A stretch of DNA of 64,000 bases, from positions 54,957-118,956 of the forward strand of contig DDWZ01000021.1 of the NCBI GenBank assembly GCA_002347095.1, in the 5' to 3' direction. The position numbers were made by a program, and so were the translations under genes. Origin of the DNA: Desulfobulbaceae bacterium UBA2273 (lineage in GTDB: Bacteria > Desulfobacterota > Desulfobulbia > Desulfobulbales > Desulfurivibrionaceae). A model generated the notes under the pieces. It was not told where the DNA came from. It worked only from the letters and a program-made list of their open reading frames with translations, and searched no databases. This document shows, one piece after another, positions 36,083 to 45,586 of this stretch (positions within the stretch are counted from its first letter, which is position 1; every line of letters starts with the position of its first letter).

Positions 36083-38077
36083 ATGCCATCACGCAGAGAA
36101 CTTGCCAATGCCATCCGCGCCCTGAGCATGGATGCCATCCAGAAAGCCAAATCAGGCCATCCCGGCGCGCCCATGGGCATGGCCGACATCGCCGAAGTCC
36201 TGTGGAACGACTTTCTTACCCATAATCCCGCCAATCCCAAATGGGCCAACCGCGACCGCTTTGTCCTCAGTAACGGCCACGGCTCCATGCTGCTCTACTC
36301 GCTGCTCCACCTCACGGGCTACGACCTGCCCATGGCGGAGATCAAGAACTTCCGGCAGCTCCACGCCAAAACCCCGGGCCACCCGGAATACGGCTACGCC
36401 CCCGGCATCGAAACCACCACCGGCCCCCTGGGCCAGGGTATAGCCAACGCAGTGGGCATGGCCATAGCGGAAAGAACCCTGGCTGGCCAGTTCAACCGGC
36501 CCGGCCACACGGTTATCGATCATCACACCTATGTGTTTATGGGCGACGGCTGCATGATGGAGGGCATCTCCCACGAGGCCTGCTCCCTGGCCGGAACCCT
36601 GGGGTTGGGCAAGCTCATCGCCGTGTACGATGACAACGGCATCTCCATCGACGGCGAGGTGCAAGGCTGGTTCACCGACAACACCCCCATGCGTTTTCGC
36701 TCCTACGGCTGGCATGTCATCGAGGGTGTGGACGGCCATGACGGCGAGGCAGTGAAAAAAGCCCTTGCCGAGGCAAAGGGTGTAACGGACAAGCCCTCGC
36801 TCATCTGCTGCAAAACCGTGATCGGCTGGGGCTCCCCCAACAAGCAGGGCAAGGAGGATTGCCACGGCGCGCCCCTGGGTGACGCCGAGATCGCCCTGGT
36901 CCGCCAGACCATCGGCTGGCCCCACCCCGCCTTTGAGATCCCGGCCGAGATCTATGGTGGCTGGAACGCCAAGGACAAGGGCGCGGCCCGCGAGGCCGAA
37001 TGGAACACCCGCATGGCCGCCTATAAAGCAGCGCACCCGGAACTTGCCGTAGAGCTTGAGCGCAGGCTTTCCGGCACGCTCCCCGCCGACTGGCAGGCAA
37101 AGGCCGGAGCCTACATCGACGCAGTCAACGCCAAGGCGGAGAAGATCGCCACCCGCAAGGCCTCCCAGAACTGCCTGAACGGCTACGGCCCTCTACTGCC
37201 GGAGTTCCTCGGCGGTTCGGCGGACCTGGCCGGCTCCAATCTGACCATCTGGTCCGGCAGCAAGGGCATCAACACGGATGCGGGCGGCAACTATATCTAT
37301 TACGGGGTCCGCGAGTTCGGCATGGCAGCCATTGCCAACGGCATCGCCCTGCACGCCGGCTTCATCCCCTACACCGCAACCTTTTTGATCTTTTCCGAAT
37401 ACGCCCGCAACGCCCTGCGCATGGCCGCGCTCATGAAGCAGCGCTCCATCTACGTCTTCACCCACGACTCCATAGGGCTGGGCGAGGACGGCCCCACCCA
37501 TCAGCCGGTGGAACAGGCAGCAACGCTCAGGATGATCCCGAACATGGGGGTCTGGCGGCCCTGCGACGCAGTGGAAACGGCAGTGGCCTGGAAAATTGCC
37601 ATCGAGCGGGCCACCGGCCCCACCTGCCTGCTGCTTTCCCGGCAGAACCTGCCCCATCAGCCCCGTACCGCCGAACAACTGGCCAACATCGCCAAGGGCG
37701 GTTATGTCCTGCTTGACTGTGGCGGCGATACGCCGGACGCCATCCTCATCGGTACCGGTTCCGAGGTCGAGCTTGCAGTGGCGGCGGCCAAGGAGCTTAG
37801 CGGCAAGGGCAAGAAGATCCGCGTGGTCTCCATGCCCAGCACCGATTGCTTCGAAAGCCAGAGCAAGGAGTATCAGCAATCCGTGCTGCCTGACGCGGTC
37901 CAGGCCAGGGTCGCCATCGAGGCCGGAGTAACCGGTGGCTGGTACCGCTATGTGGGCACCAAGGGGAGGGTCATCGGCCTCGACCGCTTTGGCGAATCCG
38001 CCCCGGCAGAGCAGTTGTTCCCCTACTTCGGCTTCACCGTGGAGAATGTGGTCAAGGCCGTGGAAGAAATTTTATAG
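36083..38077 (+). CDS. tkt: Transketolase
   Basis: This 664-residue thiamine-diphosphate enzyme has substrate His in [11 protein letters not shown], cofactor motif [13 protein letters not shown]...[10 protein letters not shown], the middle domain with GPTHQPVEQ, and LEGWE-like C-terminal [17 protein letters not shown]. It transfers two-carbon units in the pentose phosphate pathway. The ATG at 36083 is preferred because GGAGG lies 5 bases upstream; the longer in-frame extension overlaps non-coding-looking sequence. Confidence 0.97.
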   Translation: MPSRRELANAIRALSMDAIQKAKSGHPGAPMGMADIAEVLWNDFLTHNPANPKWANRDRFVLSNGHGSMLLYSLLHLTGYDLPMAEIKNFRQLHAKTPGHPEYGYAPGIETTTGPLGQGIANAVGMAIAERTLAGQFNRPGHTVIDHHTYVFMGDGCMMEGISHEACSLAGTLGLGKLIAVYDDNGISIDGEVQGWFTDNTPMRFRSYGWHVIEGVDGHDGEAVKKALAEAKGVTDKPSLICCKTVIGWGSPNKQGKEDCHGAPLGDAEIALVRQTIGWPHPAFEIPAEIYGGWNAKDKGAAREAEWNTRMAAYKAAHPELAVELERRLSGTLPADWQAKAGAYIDAVNAKAEKIATRKASQNCLNGYGPLLPEFLGGSADLAGSNLTIWSGSKGINTDAGGNYIYYGVREFGMAAIANGIALHAGFIPYTATFLIFSEYARNALRMAALMKQRSIYVFTHDSIGLGEDGPTHQPVEQAATLRMIPNMGVWRPCDAVETAVAWKIAIERATGPTCLLLSRQNLPHQPRTAEQLANIAKGGYVLLDCGGDTPDAILIGTGSEVELAVAAAKELSGKGKKIRVVSMPSTDCFESQSKEYQQSVLPDAVQARVAIEAGVTGGWYRYVGTKGRVIGLDRFGESAPAEQLFPYFGFTVENVVKAVEEIL

Positions 38078-38117
38078 TCCTCTTTAGAAACAAGACTAGA
38101 TTACAGAAACCAAACCG

Positions 38118-38194
38118 GTGCTTCGACAGGCTCAGCACGAACGGAAATCAATGCATTAAGATTTTCTCCGTTCGTGCTGAGCCTGTCGAAGCAC
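38118..38194. repeat. Long perfect inverted repeat (27-bp arms, CTTCGACAGGCTCAGCACGA type)
   Basis: Arms at 38118-38144 and 38168-38194 are exact reverse complements over 27 bases, around a 23-base loop. The arm core (CTTCGACAGGCTCAGCACGA) is a sequence I recognise as a widely dispersed intergenic repeat in many bacterial genomes. It can form a strong stem in either transcript between tkt and dus. Confidence 0.9.
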
Positions 38195-38244
38195 TTTTGT
38201 TACAGGTTCCTTAATCTTGCTCCTTTCACCTTGAGTCTCCCCAC

Positions 38245-39174
38245 ATGTTCTCCATCGGCACTCTCCGCATCGACACCCCCTTTATCCTTGCCCCATTGGC
38301 CGGATACAGCGATCTTGCTTTCCGCCTGCAATGCCGGGAATACGGGGCCTCGCTTTGCTTTTCGGAGATGATCAGTTGCCACGGCCTGCATTTCCGGCAA
38401 AAAAATACCCTGGATCTCGTCAGAACCGTGGAGAGTGAACGCCCGGTTGCCATGCAGCTCTTTGGCTCCGAGCCCGACCTCATGGGCGAGGCGGCGGGGA
38501 TACTTTCGGAACACCCCATCGACCTCATCGATATCAACATGGGCTGCCCGGCAAAAAAGGTCATCAAAAAAGGGGCGGGCTGTTACCTCATGAAACTCCC
38601 CGCCCTGGCTGCGAAGATCATCCGGGCGGTGGTGCAAAACTCGAAAGTACCGGTGACGGTCAAATTCCGCTCCGGCTGGAATCACCAGTCCATCATTGCC
38701 TGCGATTTCGCGAAAATGGCCGAGGACAACGGGGCCGCCGCGATCACGGTCCACGCCCGAACTTGGAGCGACGGCTTTTCCGGCACCGCGGACTGGCGGC
38801 TTATCAGCCAGGTGAAACAATCTGTTTTCATCCCGGTGATCGGCAACGGCGATGTGCAATCCCATGGTGACGGGTTACGGATGCTGGCGGAAACCGGCTG
38901 CGACGGGGTGATGATCGGCCGGGGCGCCCTGGGTGCGCCCTGGATCTTCTCCGCCGACGCGCCGGAAAACCCCTCCCTGGCCTTCCGGCTCGCGGCCTTG
39001 AACCGCCACCTGGCCCTCATCGCCAAATACCAGCCCGACACCCCGCCTTCCCAGATCAAAAACCATGCGGGGAGGTATTTCAAGGGAGTACCGGGCGGGG
39101 CGGAAATCAGACGGCAGATTTTCAATCAGACATCCTATTTTGGCCTAAAGAAGCTCATTTCCTCTTTATCCTGA
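38245..39174 (+). CDS. dus: tRNA-dihydrouridine synthase
   Basis: This 309-residue flavoenzyme has an FMN-binding TIM barrel with APLAGYSDLAFR at the start, catalytic Cys in NMGCP (C101), K140-type VTVKFRSG, the TVHAR motif, and GNGDV plus GCDGVMIGRGALG for phosphate binding. The C-terminal helical domain (from about residue 238) is duplicated downstream at 40028-40255, on the far side of a toxin-antitoxin pair. The subtype (A, B or C) cannot be fixed from motifs alone. The gene is intact. Confidence 0.93.
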   Translation: MFSIGTLRIDTPFILAPLAGYSDLAFRLQCREYGASLCFSEMISCHGLHFRQKNTLDLVRTVESERPVAMQLFGSEPDLMGEAAGILSEHPIDLIDINMGCPAKKVIKKGAGCYLMKLPALAAKIIRAVVQNSKVPVTVKFRSGWNHQSIIACDFAKMAEDNGAAAITVHARTWSDGFSGTADWRLISQVKQSVFIPVIGNGDVQSHGDGLRMLAETGCDGVMIGRGALGAPWIFSADAPENPSLAFRLAALNRHLALIAKYQPDTPPSQIKNHAGRYFKGVPGGAEIRRQIFNQTSYFGLKKLISSLS

Positions 39175-39182
39175 GTCCTCCC

Positions 39183-39211
39183 TTGACACTCTATTTCCCT
39201 GCCATTAGACT
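39183..39211 (+). promoter_or_regulatory. Promoter for the toxin-antitoxin pair
   Basis: TTGACA (39183-39188), 17-base spacer, TAGACT (39206-39211), 60 bases before the antitoxin start. The same TTGACAC block occurs after the duplicated dus end at 40255. Confidence 0.55.
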
Positions 39212-39270
39212 ATTTTTGTAGTATCTGCCTTATTGCTCTCCAGTGGCCCAATACCGAAAAGAGGAACACC

Positions 39271-39519
39271 ATGACACAACTCGCAATGGATTTGCCTGAA
39301 GACGTTTTTTCGGCTCTGCGGCTTGCCCCCCGTGAATTTGCCAGTGAAATGCGGATCGCGGCTGCCGTCCAATGGTATGGCGAACAACGCGTATCTCAGG
39401 GTAAAGCTGCTGAGATTGCCGGCATCAGTCGAATTGCCTTTATCGACGAATTGCGTCGTCGTCATGTCCCAGCCATTCAGGTTGACATATCCGAATTGGA
39501 CGCGGAGTTGGGACAGTGA
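39271..39519 (+). CDS. UPF0175-family antitoxin-like protein
   Basis: This 82-residue protein has the UPF0175 pattern: a short beta segment MDLPEDVF, a ribbon-helix-helix-like region, then GKAAEIAGISRIAFIDELRRR, resembling a helix-turn-helix. In archaea and bacteria these small proteins are paired with DUF3368 PIN proteins. Its stop overlaps the toxin start by 4 bases, as expected for an antitoxin-first operon. The regulatory role is inferred. Confidence 0.78.
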   Translation: MTQLAMDLPEDVFSALRLAPREFASEMRIAAAVQWYGEQRVSQGKAAEIAGISRIAFIDELRRRHVPAIQVDISELDAELGQ

Positions 39520-40001
39520 TTGCAGAAACCTGGGTGATCAATGCCTCCCCCCTGATTCTGCTGGGTAAATTGGGCCGCACCGACTTGCTTGAACAATTGG
39601 CAAAAGAGATCATGGTGCCGCAGGCGGTCCTGCTCGAAGTTGCGTCAGGCGGAGCCGCCGATGCAGGGCTGGGCGACACCCTCGCCTGGGCACGAAATCG
39701 GGTTATCGACGATGTTTTCGTGCCGATATCGATATCTGGCTGGGATCTCGGCGCAGGGGAATCCCAAGTGTTGGCCCATTGCCTTCTTGGTCGCTATCGC
39801 GCGGTACTCGATGATGGCGAGGCCCGCGCAGCGGCAAAGGTTCATTCCGTGCCCCTGGTTGGCAGTCTGGGCGTCATCCTCCGCGCACGGAAGGCTGGAT
39901 TGATTCCGGCTGCCCGCCCTCTGGTTGAGCAGTTGGCAGAGGCCGGCTCATATCTTTCAGCGGAACTGATACGACAGGCGCTCAGCAAAGTAGGCGAGTA
40001 A
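39516..40001 (+). CDS. DUF3368 PIN-like RNase toxin
   Basis: This 161-residue protein is a PIN-like domain: VINASPLILLGKLG at the N-terminus carries the first acidic-site neighbourhood. The LDDGEARAAA block supplies the second acidic cluster, and VGSLGVILRARKAGLI is the DUF3368 signature. PIN toxins cut RNA. It overlaps the UPF0175 gene, forming a compact type II-like pair. The canonical first Asp of PIN nucleases appears as Asn (INAS), as is common in DUF3368 proteins, so activity needs proof. Confidence 0.78.
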   Translation: MIAETWVINASPLILLGKLGRTDLLEQLAKEIMVPQAVLLEVASGGAADAGLGDTLAWARNRVIDDVFVPISISGWDLGAGESQVLAHCLLGRYRAVLDDGEARAAAKVHSVPLVGSLGVILRARKAGLIPAARPLVEQLAEAGSYLSAELIRQALSKVGE

Positions 40002-40006
40002 CGCCG

Positions 40007-40258
40007 ATGAGCAATGCCCAAGCCTCTGATACACCGGAAAATCCCTCCCTTGCCTTCCGGCTCGCGGCCCTGAACCGCCACCTTGCCCTCATCGCCAAAT
40101 ACCAGCCCGACACCCCGCCTTCCCAGATCAAAAACCACGCTGGCCGGTATTTCAAAGGGGTTCCGGGCGGGGCGGAAATCAGACGGCAGATATTCGGCCA
40201 GACCTCCTATGCCGGTCTGCTGGAGCTTGTTTCCTCGTTTAACCGCTACAGCTCTTGA
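40007..40258 (+). pseudogene. Duplicated 3' end of dus
   Basis: From about 40028 the frame encodes a near copy of the last ~70 residues of the upstream dus gene: 55 of the first 56 aligned residues are identical, while the DNA has many silent differences. There is no barrel or FMN site, so it cannot be a working enzyme. It starts 5 bases after the PIN gene and may be translated by chance. It looks like the leftover original 3' end displaced by insertion of the toxin-antitoxin element. Confidence 0.82.
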
Positions 40259-40283
40259 CACTGCCCACCCCTTCCGTTACGCT
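40255..40283 (+). promoter_or_regulatory. Candidate promoter for the msh cluster
   Basis: TTGACA (40255-40260), 17-base spacer, TACGCT (40278-40283), about 60 bases before mshQ. The -10 is weak. Confidence 0.45.
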
Positions 40284-40342
40284 GTCTTGCGCGGCATGTT
40301 CTTCCTCGGTGTTGCCGGTAGCCGCCCTTGCAAGGAGCAGAG

Positions 40343-43300
40343 ATGTTTACAATCCGCGATGCCACAACAGAAAAGTCTGGAAAGCGGCGCGCCATCTCCC
40401 CCCTCACCACCATTTTCCTCCAACCTGATAGGGGTATTCATTTTTCCGCCTTGCTTGTGCTGGCAATGACCATCATTTTCAGCCAGTTGGTTTTTCCGGA
40501 AACATCCCACGCCGACAGAACCATCGATTCGGTAACACTGAACGAATCCACCACCAGTGTCACAGTGCCAACCGGCGCAGCCATCAGTGCCAAAGTCACA
40601 GTTACCACCAGCAACCAAAACGGCAAGAACTGGCGATCCATTCGCTGGGGCATCGCCACCACCACCCCCAATCCAAGCGCTATGAGCTGCGTCGATTTTG
40701 AGCCAGACCATACCGGACAAGGAACTTATCCCGAAACATTCTACATCACCGCCCCATCTGTTGCTGGCACTTACAACGCCTACTTCATCGCCTACGACAA
40801 TGATGACTGCAGTTCTGGCGCCAGCACTACTAAAACTATAACCGATGCGGTCATTGTAGACACCACCGCACCAACCTGTTTTTTCGACTTCTTCAACCGC
40901 ACTGATATTGCTTCCACCGGCTACTGGATCGTAGCAAACGAAGGTGGAGCCTTCGGCGACCCCAGAATCGTCAACGATCGCCTGCGTCTCACTGATAATA
41001 GGGGCGGGGCTTCGACTATGGCTGCTCTGCGCCAGCTCTTCCCTGCGTCTGGCAACAAAATCGTGGTGGAGTTCGACCACTATGCCTACGACGGCTCCGG
41101 TGCCGACGGCATGTGCGTTGTGCTCTCCGATGCCTCCATCGCTCCATTGCCCGGCGCCTTCGGTGGTTCGCTGGGCTACGCCCCCAAACAGGCCAGCGCC
41201 GGCGGCGACACCACCCATCCCGGCTTTGCCGGCGGTTGGCTGGGAGTGGCTTTGGACGAATACGGCAATTTCTCCAATCCCACCGAAGGCCGCACCGGCG
41301 GGCCTGGACAACGCTCCGACTCCGTTGCCGTGCGTGGCTCCGGCTCGCTCTACACCGGCTACGCTTACCTGGCGGGAACCAACACCCTCTCGCCTGGCAT
41401 CGACAATGCCGACGCCACCTCCCCGGCGCCCGGCTACCGCTACCGCATCATCATCGACCATCTCGACGGCGTCCATGCCTGGACCTCGGTGGAACGCAAC
41501 ACGGGAAGCGGATACACCACCCTGATCGGTTGCGCTCCCGGCCAGACCAGTGGCTGTACCCCTCTTGATGCCAAGGCCGCGGCTGGGCAGGCAGCCGTTC
41601 CCGCCAATTGGTATCTTTCTTTCACCGGATCCACCGGCGGAGAGACCAATATCCATGATTTCGACAATCTCCAGGTATGCTCGACGCAACCGCAACCCTT
41701 ACCCACCCTGGACCATGTCCGAATTCTCCATGACGGTCAGGCCCTTACCTGCGCTGCGGAAACCATTAGTTTGCTGGCCTGCGCCGACGCCAGTTGCTCA
41801 ACCCTGTTCACCGGTCCAGTGACCGTAAATTTAACCGATATTGCGAACGCAAAATGGTCATCCGACTCAATAACCTTCAGTGGTGGTCAGACCACGGTAA
41901 CCCTTACGAAAAAGACAGCAGGCACAGTGACGCTCGGCGGCACAGTCACCTCTCCGGACGTCACCACTACATCGGCAATATGCTACATTGGTACAACCCA
42001 GAACTGTGCGCTTACCTACACCCTCTCATCCGCCTGTTTCGATGCGGTGGAAGTGGACCGGTCGGCCTCAACCCCAATCTACACCAAGCTGGCGAGCACC
42101 CCCTTTTCCTTGGATGTGCTTACCCTGGCCCCCCTGTCCGGAAACACTACTCAACCGGTCTCCGTTGCCCTTGTTGATCCCACCGCAACAAGTGGCAATT
42201 GCAGTGACTTCAACACCGGACTGACAGCGGAACAGACATACACCTTCAACCGTTTCTCTGGAGGACGCCACACCTTTTCCTTCACCTATCCGAATGCGGC
42301 ACAAAACGTCAGGGTTCGCATCCGCAACACGAGCACCAATCAATCCGCCTGCTCCTCGGACAACTTCGCCATCCGCCCGCATCAGTTGACCCTCGCCACC
42401 ACTACACCGCTCAATCCGGCAGCAAACACCATAAAAGCAGGCGCGGACTTCAATCTCACCGCCGCTTCCGGTGTCACCGCAGGCTACACCGGCACCCCGA
42501 CCACCGACCCCGCCAAAATCGTGGACCACAACACCATTGCCATCGGAACAGGCCCCCTGACCGGCGCTTTTGCCGCAGCAACCGGGACCACCGCCATCGG
42601 AACCTTTCAGTATCTGGACGTAGGTACCATCACCCTGAATGCCAACGCCGTGCTCGATGCAACCTTTACTGCCGTCGATCAGGTGACAGGACTGGTCGGC
42701 GGGGTCGACCATGGAGCCGGCGGCGATTGCATTGCCGACAGCGCCTCCAATATCGCCTCGGTGGGTTTTTACGGCTGCACTATCGGCGGTACGGCGCTGG
42801 GGCCCCTGGGACGCTTTTTTCCGGACCACTACGAGGTCACGGCAACCCTGACCGGTGCCTGCAATCCTGGGACGGTAAATGAATTTACCTACATGGGCCA
42901 ACCGGCCCTTGGTGTGAACCTCACCATCCAGGCCATGGCCAGTGCAGGAGCAACCCCGTTGTCCCGATACACCAACGGCTATGCCTTCCTGGCTGAGTTC
43001 AACGTCATTGGAGACAACAGCGGTGCAGCCATTACCCCGCTCAATAGCCGGTTGACCCCGGACCTGCCCGCCTTCCAGTGGAGCAGCGGCGCCTACGTCG
43101 GCCCAGGCACCTACAGCTTCGACCGGGCTGTCAATCCCGATGGCCCCTTTGACAATTTCAGACTCAACATCACGATCAATGACACCGATGGCGCACAAAT
43201 CACCAGGCTGAACGGCATCGCCATTACCGGGGTCAACGCCGTACTTTCCCCTGCCACCAAGATTCGCTATGGGAGGCTGCGACTCCCCAATGCCTATGGC

Positions 43301-43723
43301 CCGGAAACCGGAGCGCTCATCATTCCCGCACCCCTTGAATTCTGGAACGGCGCGAACTTCGTGCTCAATGCCCAAGACAACTGCACCGACCCAGGCGGCA
43401 TTGCGAATTACAGGCTTGACAATACCCTGGAGGTTAATCAAACTGACGGCACGATCCTGATTAACGGCGCCGCCGCGACGACCCTCACCATTAACCCCAC
43501 CAGTGCCAATGCCGGCCTGATCAACCTCAATTTCAGTCCGCCAGGCCCCGGGGCAACCGGCTTTACAGACGTAACCGCGCTGATCACCGCCTCGCTGCCC
43601 TGGCTGCTCTTTGAATGGGAGGGCGCTGACAACGACTTCAACGACACCCCCTTCGCCCGGGTCAACTTCGGCATTTATCGCGGCAACGACCGAATTATCA
43701 ACTGGCGGGAGATCATCCGCTGA
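40343..43723 (+). CDS. mshQ: MSHA biogenesis protein MshQ-like (DUF6701)
   Basis: This 1126-residue, secreted or surface protein has a membrane-spanning signal region (about 35-58, LLVLAMTIIFSQLVF). A beta-rich part follows, then a concanavalin-like domain (about 180-365, with VEFDHYAYDGSGADGMCVVLSD). The long C-terminus has the DUF6701 hallmarks (GRFFPDHYEVTATLTGAC, LEFWNGANFVLNAQDNC). MshQ belongs to the MSHA pilus and may form a tip or adhesive subunit. It is the first gene of the locus here, although elsewhere mshQ is usually last. The start at 40343 follows AAGGAG. Confidence 0.82.
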   Translation: MFTIRDATTEKSGKRRAISPLTTIFLQPDRGIHFSALLVLAMTIIFSQLVFPETSHADRTIDSVTLNESTTSVTVPTGAAISAKVTVTTSNQNGKNWRSIRWGIATTTPNPSAMSCVDFEPDHTGQGTYPETFYITAPSVAGTYNAYFIAYDNDDCSSGASTTKTITDAVIVDTTAPTCFFDFFNRTDIASTGYWIVANEGGAFGDPRIVNDRLRLTDNRGGASTMAALRQLFPASGNKIVVEFDHYAYDGSGADGMCVVLSDASIAPLPGAFGGSLGYAPKQASAGGDTTHPGFAGGWLGVALDEYGNFSNPTEGRTGGPGQRSDSVAVRGSGSLYTGYAYLAGTNTLSPGIDNADATSPAPGYRYRIIIDHLDGVHAWTSVERNTGSGYTTLIGCAPGQTSGCTPLDAKAAAGQAAVPANWYLSFTGSTGGETNIHDFDNLQVCSTQPQPLPTLDHVRILHDGQALTCAAETISLLACADASCSTLFTGPVTVNLTDIANAKWSSDSITFSGGQTTVTLTKKTAGTVTLGGTVTSPDVTTTSAICYIGTTQNCALTYTLSSACFDAVEVDRSASTPIYTKLASTPFSLDVLTLAPLSGNTTQPVSVALVDPTATSGNCSDFNTGLTAEQTYTFNRFSGGRHTFSFTYPNAAQNVRVRIRNTSTNQSACSSDNFAIRPHQLTLATTTPLNPAANTIKAGADFNLTAASGVTAGYTGTPTTDPAKIVDHNTIAIGTGPLTGAFAAATGTTAIGTFQYLDVGTITLNANAVLDATFTAVDQVTGLVGGVDHGAGGDCIADSASNIASVGFYGCTIGGTALGPLGRFFPDHYEVTATLTGACNPGTVNEFTYMGQPALGVNLTIQAMASAGATPLSRYTNGYAFLAEFNVIGDNSGAAITPLNSRLTPDLPAFQWSSGAYVGPGTYSFDRAVNPDGPFDNFRLNITINDTDGAQITRLNGIAITGVNAVLSPATKIRYGRLRLPNAYGPETGALIIPAPLEFWNGANFVLNAQDNCTDPGGIANYRLDNTLEVNQTDGTILINGAAATTLTINPTSANAGLINLNFSPPGPGATGFTDVTALITASLPWLLFEWEGADNDFNDTPFARVNFGIYRGNDRIINWREIIR

Positions 43724-43726
43724 GCC

Positions 43727-44224
43727 ATGACCATGATTCCTTGCCCATACAGAACAAACCGGCAGCGCGGCTTCACCCTGATCGAGCTGGTCATGATCAT
43801 TGTCATTCTCGGCATTCTTTCCGCAACCGTCTATGTGCGATGGCCCGTCGGCATGGAAGAGGACGCCGCGGCAAAGGAATTCAGGCGAGCGCTGCGCTAC
43901 GCCCAGCACAAGGCCATGACCAGGCAATTCACCAATAACGCAGCAGCCTGGGGGCTTACCGTCAATGGTGATTTCAGCTATACCCTGCAACGTATCGACG
44001 GAAGCGAACAGGCAGAAGCCGAATATGTCAACAGATGCCTCAACTCCGAAAATCCCCCTCCGTGCACCATCCCTCTTGCCGGCGGGCCAGTCTATTTTAA
44101 CGGTCTTGGGGAGCCGCTGGATGCAGCGGGAAATCCAATTGCCGGTGCAACGATTTTCATTATCGGTGCGGCGCCAAACAACCGGAACATCACGATAAGT
44201 GCGGAAACAGGGTATGTGAACTAG
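43727..44224 (+). CDS. mshC: MSHA minor pilin MshC-like
   Basis: This 165-residue type IV prepilin has a short basic leader ending RG, then FTLIELVMIIVILGILSA, the conserved hydrophobic helix with Glu5. The globular part resembles GspH/MshC minor pilins. Cleavage by prepilin peptidase before Phe is expected. It lies 3 bases after mshQ and directly before mshD, the order C-D-O-P being the usual minor pilin series that primes pilus assembly. Confidence 0.75.
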   Translation: MTMIPCPYRTNRQRGFTLIELVMIIVILGILSATVYVRWPVGMEEDAAAKEFRRALRYAQHKAMTRQFTNNAAAWGLTVNGDFSYTLQRIDGSEQAEAEYVNRCLNSENPPPCTIPLAGGPVYFNGLGEPLDAAGNPIAGATIFIIGAAPNNRNITISAETGYVN

Positions 44225-44226
44225 AG

Positions 44227-44802
44227 ATGTCAGACAAGATTTTCATAAAAAAACCGCTGCGCCAAAACGCCGGCTTCACTCTGGTCGAGATTGTCATTAC
44301 CATCGTCATTCTCGGCGCGGTTGCCGGAATCCTGGTGCCATTTTTCAATGCCATTGTTCATAGTCCTGACCCGGTGATCCGGGAACGCGCCATCTCCCTG
44401 GGACAGGCCATGATGGACGAGATCATGGCCAAGCGCTGGGATGAAAACACCCCCATGGGCGGCGGCCCGCTCAATACCGCCGAATCGGCTCGCGGCACGG
44501 TTGTACCGGCCGCAGCCCTCGGCATTGATGCCGGCGAAGACAGAACGACCTACGATGATGTGGACGACTACAACAGCTTGCCCCCGGAAATTGACAACTT
44601 CACGGATCAAAACAACAATGCCTTCAACCTTCCCGGCTACCGCCGCCAAGTGGCGGTTCGATACATTGCCAGCGCGGCAAATCCCATCGACGAAAATACC
44701 CCGGCAGCCGCCGGAACCACCGACACCAAACTGGTGGTTGTGCGCATCACCTCGCCCCTTGGGGAAATCTTTAACTTTGTGGCTGTTGCCTGCAATTTTT
44801 AG
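44227..44802 (+). CDS. mshD: MSHA minor pilin MshD-like
   Basis: This 191-residue prepilin has leader QNAG then FTLVEIVITIVILGAVAGI. The next segment, ISLGQAMMDEIMAKRWDENTP, is a pattern I know from MshD/GspI-type minor pilins. A Cys close to the C-terminus (VACNF) is typical. It follows mshC by 2 bases and is followed by mshO. Confidence 0.8.
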   Translation: MSDKIFIKKPLRQNAGFTLVEIVITIVILGAVAGILVPFFNAIVHSPDPVIRERAISLGQAMMDEIMAKRWDENTPMGGGPLNTAESARGTVVPAAALGIDAGEDRTTYDDVDDYNSLPPEIDNFTDQNNNAFNLPGYRRQVAVRYIASAANPIDENTPAAAGTTDTKLVVVRITSPLGEIFNFVAVACNF

Positions 44803-44818
44803 GATAAAGATACAAGAC

Positions 44819-45586
44819 ATGGGCCGACGCGGAAACAAACAACAAGGCTTCACCCTGATCGAATTGATCATCGTCGTCGTATTGCTCGGCATCCTCGGGG
44901 CCATGGGCGCCGGGTTCATCAGCGAGGCATTCCGGGGCTTTTTTGACGCCGATGTCCGCATGGAGATGTACGAAGAGGGCAAATCCGCCATGGTACGGAT
45001 GGAGCGGGAGATCCATATCGCCGTGCCCAATGCTGTTGATGTCGCAATCGCCGGGGACACTGTCAGCTTCGGGGTAATCGATGAAAACGCCATGGCCGGA
45101 GTCTTCGGCCAGTACACGGAAGCACACCCCAGCGGCGGCGCCACCATCACCGACCAGGCTGCCGGGCTGCCCCTCGGCACCCTGGTTTCCATTTACAATA
45201 CAGGGTGGCCCATCTTCAACAACGGGAGCAGAACGTACAGCGTGACCAGCAACGGGACCAACCCCATGACCCTGGACAGAAATATCGGAGCGCCTTCTCC
45301 GTATCAACGCTTCTTTGCCGTGCGTCCCGATGCCGTGCGTTTTTCTGTTGCCGGCACCACCCTGTCCCGCTCAACCGCCACGGTCAATGCCGGCGCTCTT
45401 TTGGGGGCTTTTGGCAATCCGCAACCACTGGCCCAGAATATCGTGCCCAGCAACGGCCTACCCTATTTCACTTACAACCCCGGCAATTCAACCCGAAACA
45501 GCGTGGTGTCCATCCATTTCGCCATCGCGCGCAACGGAGAAACCGTCAACTTCCACAAGGAGGTCCAGATCCGCAATGTGCCATAA
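44819..45586 (+). CDS. mshO: MSHA minor pilin MshO-like
   Basis: This 255-residue prepilin has leader GNKQQG then FTLIELIIVVVLLGILGAM, followed by a GspJ-like domain with FFDADVRMEMYEEGKSAMVRMEREI. These features match MshO. The ATG at 44819 follows AGGATAAAG 16 codons after the mshD end; the in-frame extension upstream overlaps mshD in another frame. MshO with C, D and P should form the pilus tip complex. Confidence 0.8.
   Translation: MGRRGNKQQGFTLIELIIVVVLLGILGAMGAGFISEAFRGFFDADVRMEMYEEGKSAMVRMEREIHIAVPNAVDVAIAGDTVSFGVIDENAMAGVFGQYTEAHPSGGATITDQAAGLPLGTLVSIYNTGWPIFNNGSRTYSVTSNGTNPMTLDRNIGAPSPYQRFFAVRPDAVRFSVAGTTLSRSTATVNAGALLGAFGNPQPLAQNIVPSNGLPYFTYNPGNSTRNSVVSIHFAIARNGETVNFHKEVQIRNVP

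Noticed and set aside
39271..40001. dus duplication as tandem gene amplification
   Set aside because: The two 3' ends differ at many silent positions, so recent amplification is unlikely; insertion with a foreign 3' end fits better.
40007..40258. Independent 83-residue gene
   Set aside because: It is an isolated copy of the Dus C-terminal helical domain without active site; treated as a remnant.
42068..43990. 640-codon open frame antisense to mshQ and mshC
   Set aside because: Shadow of the GC-rich third-position pattern; spans two real genes and has no recognisable domain.
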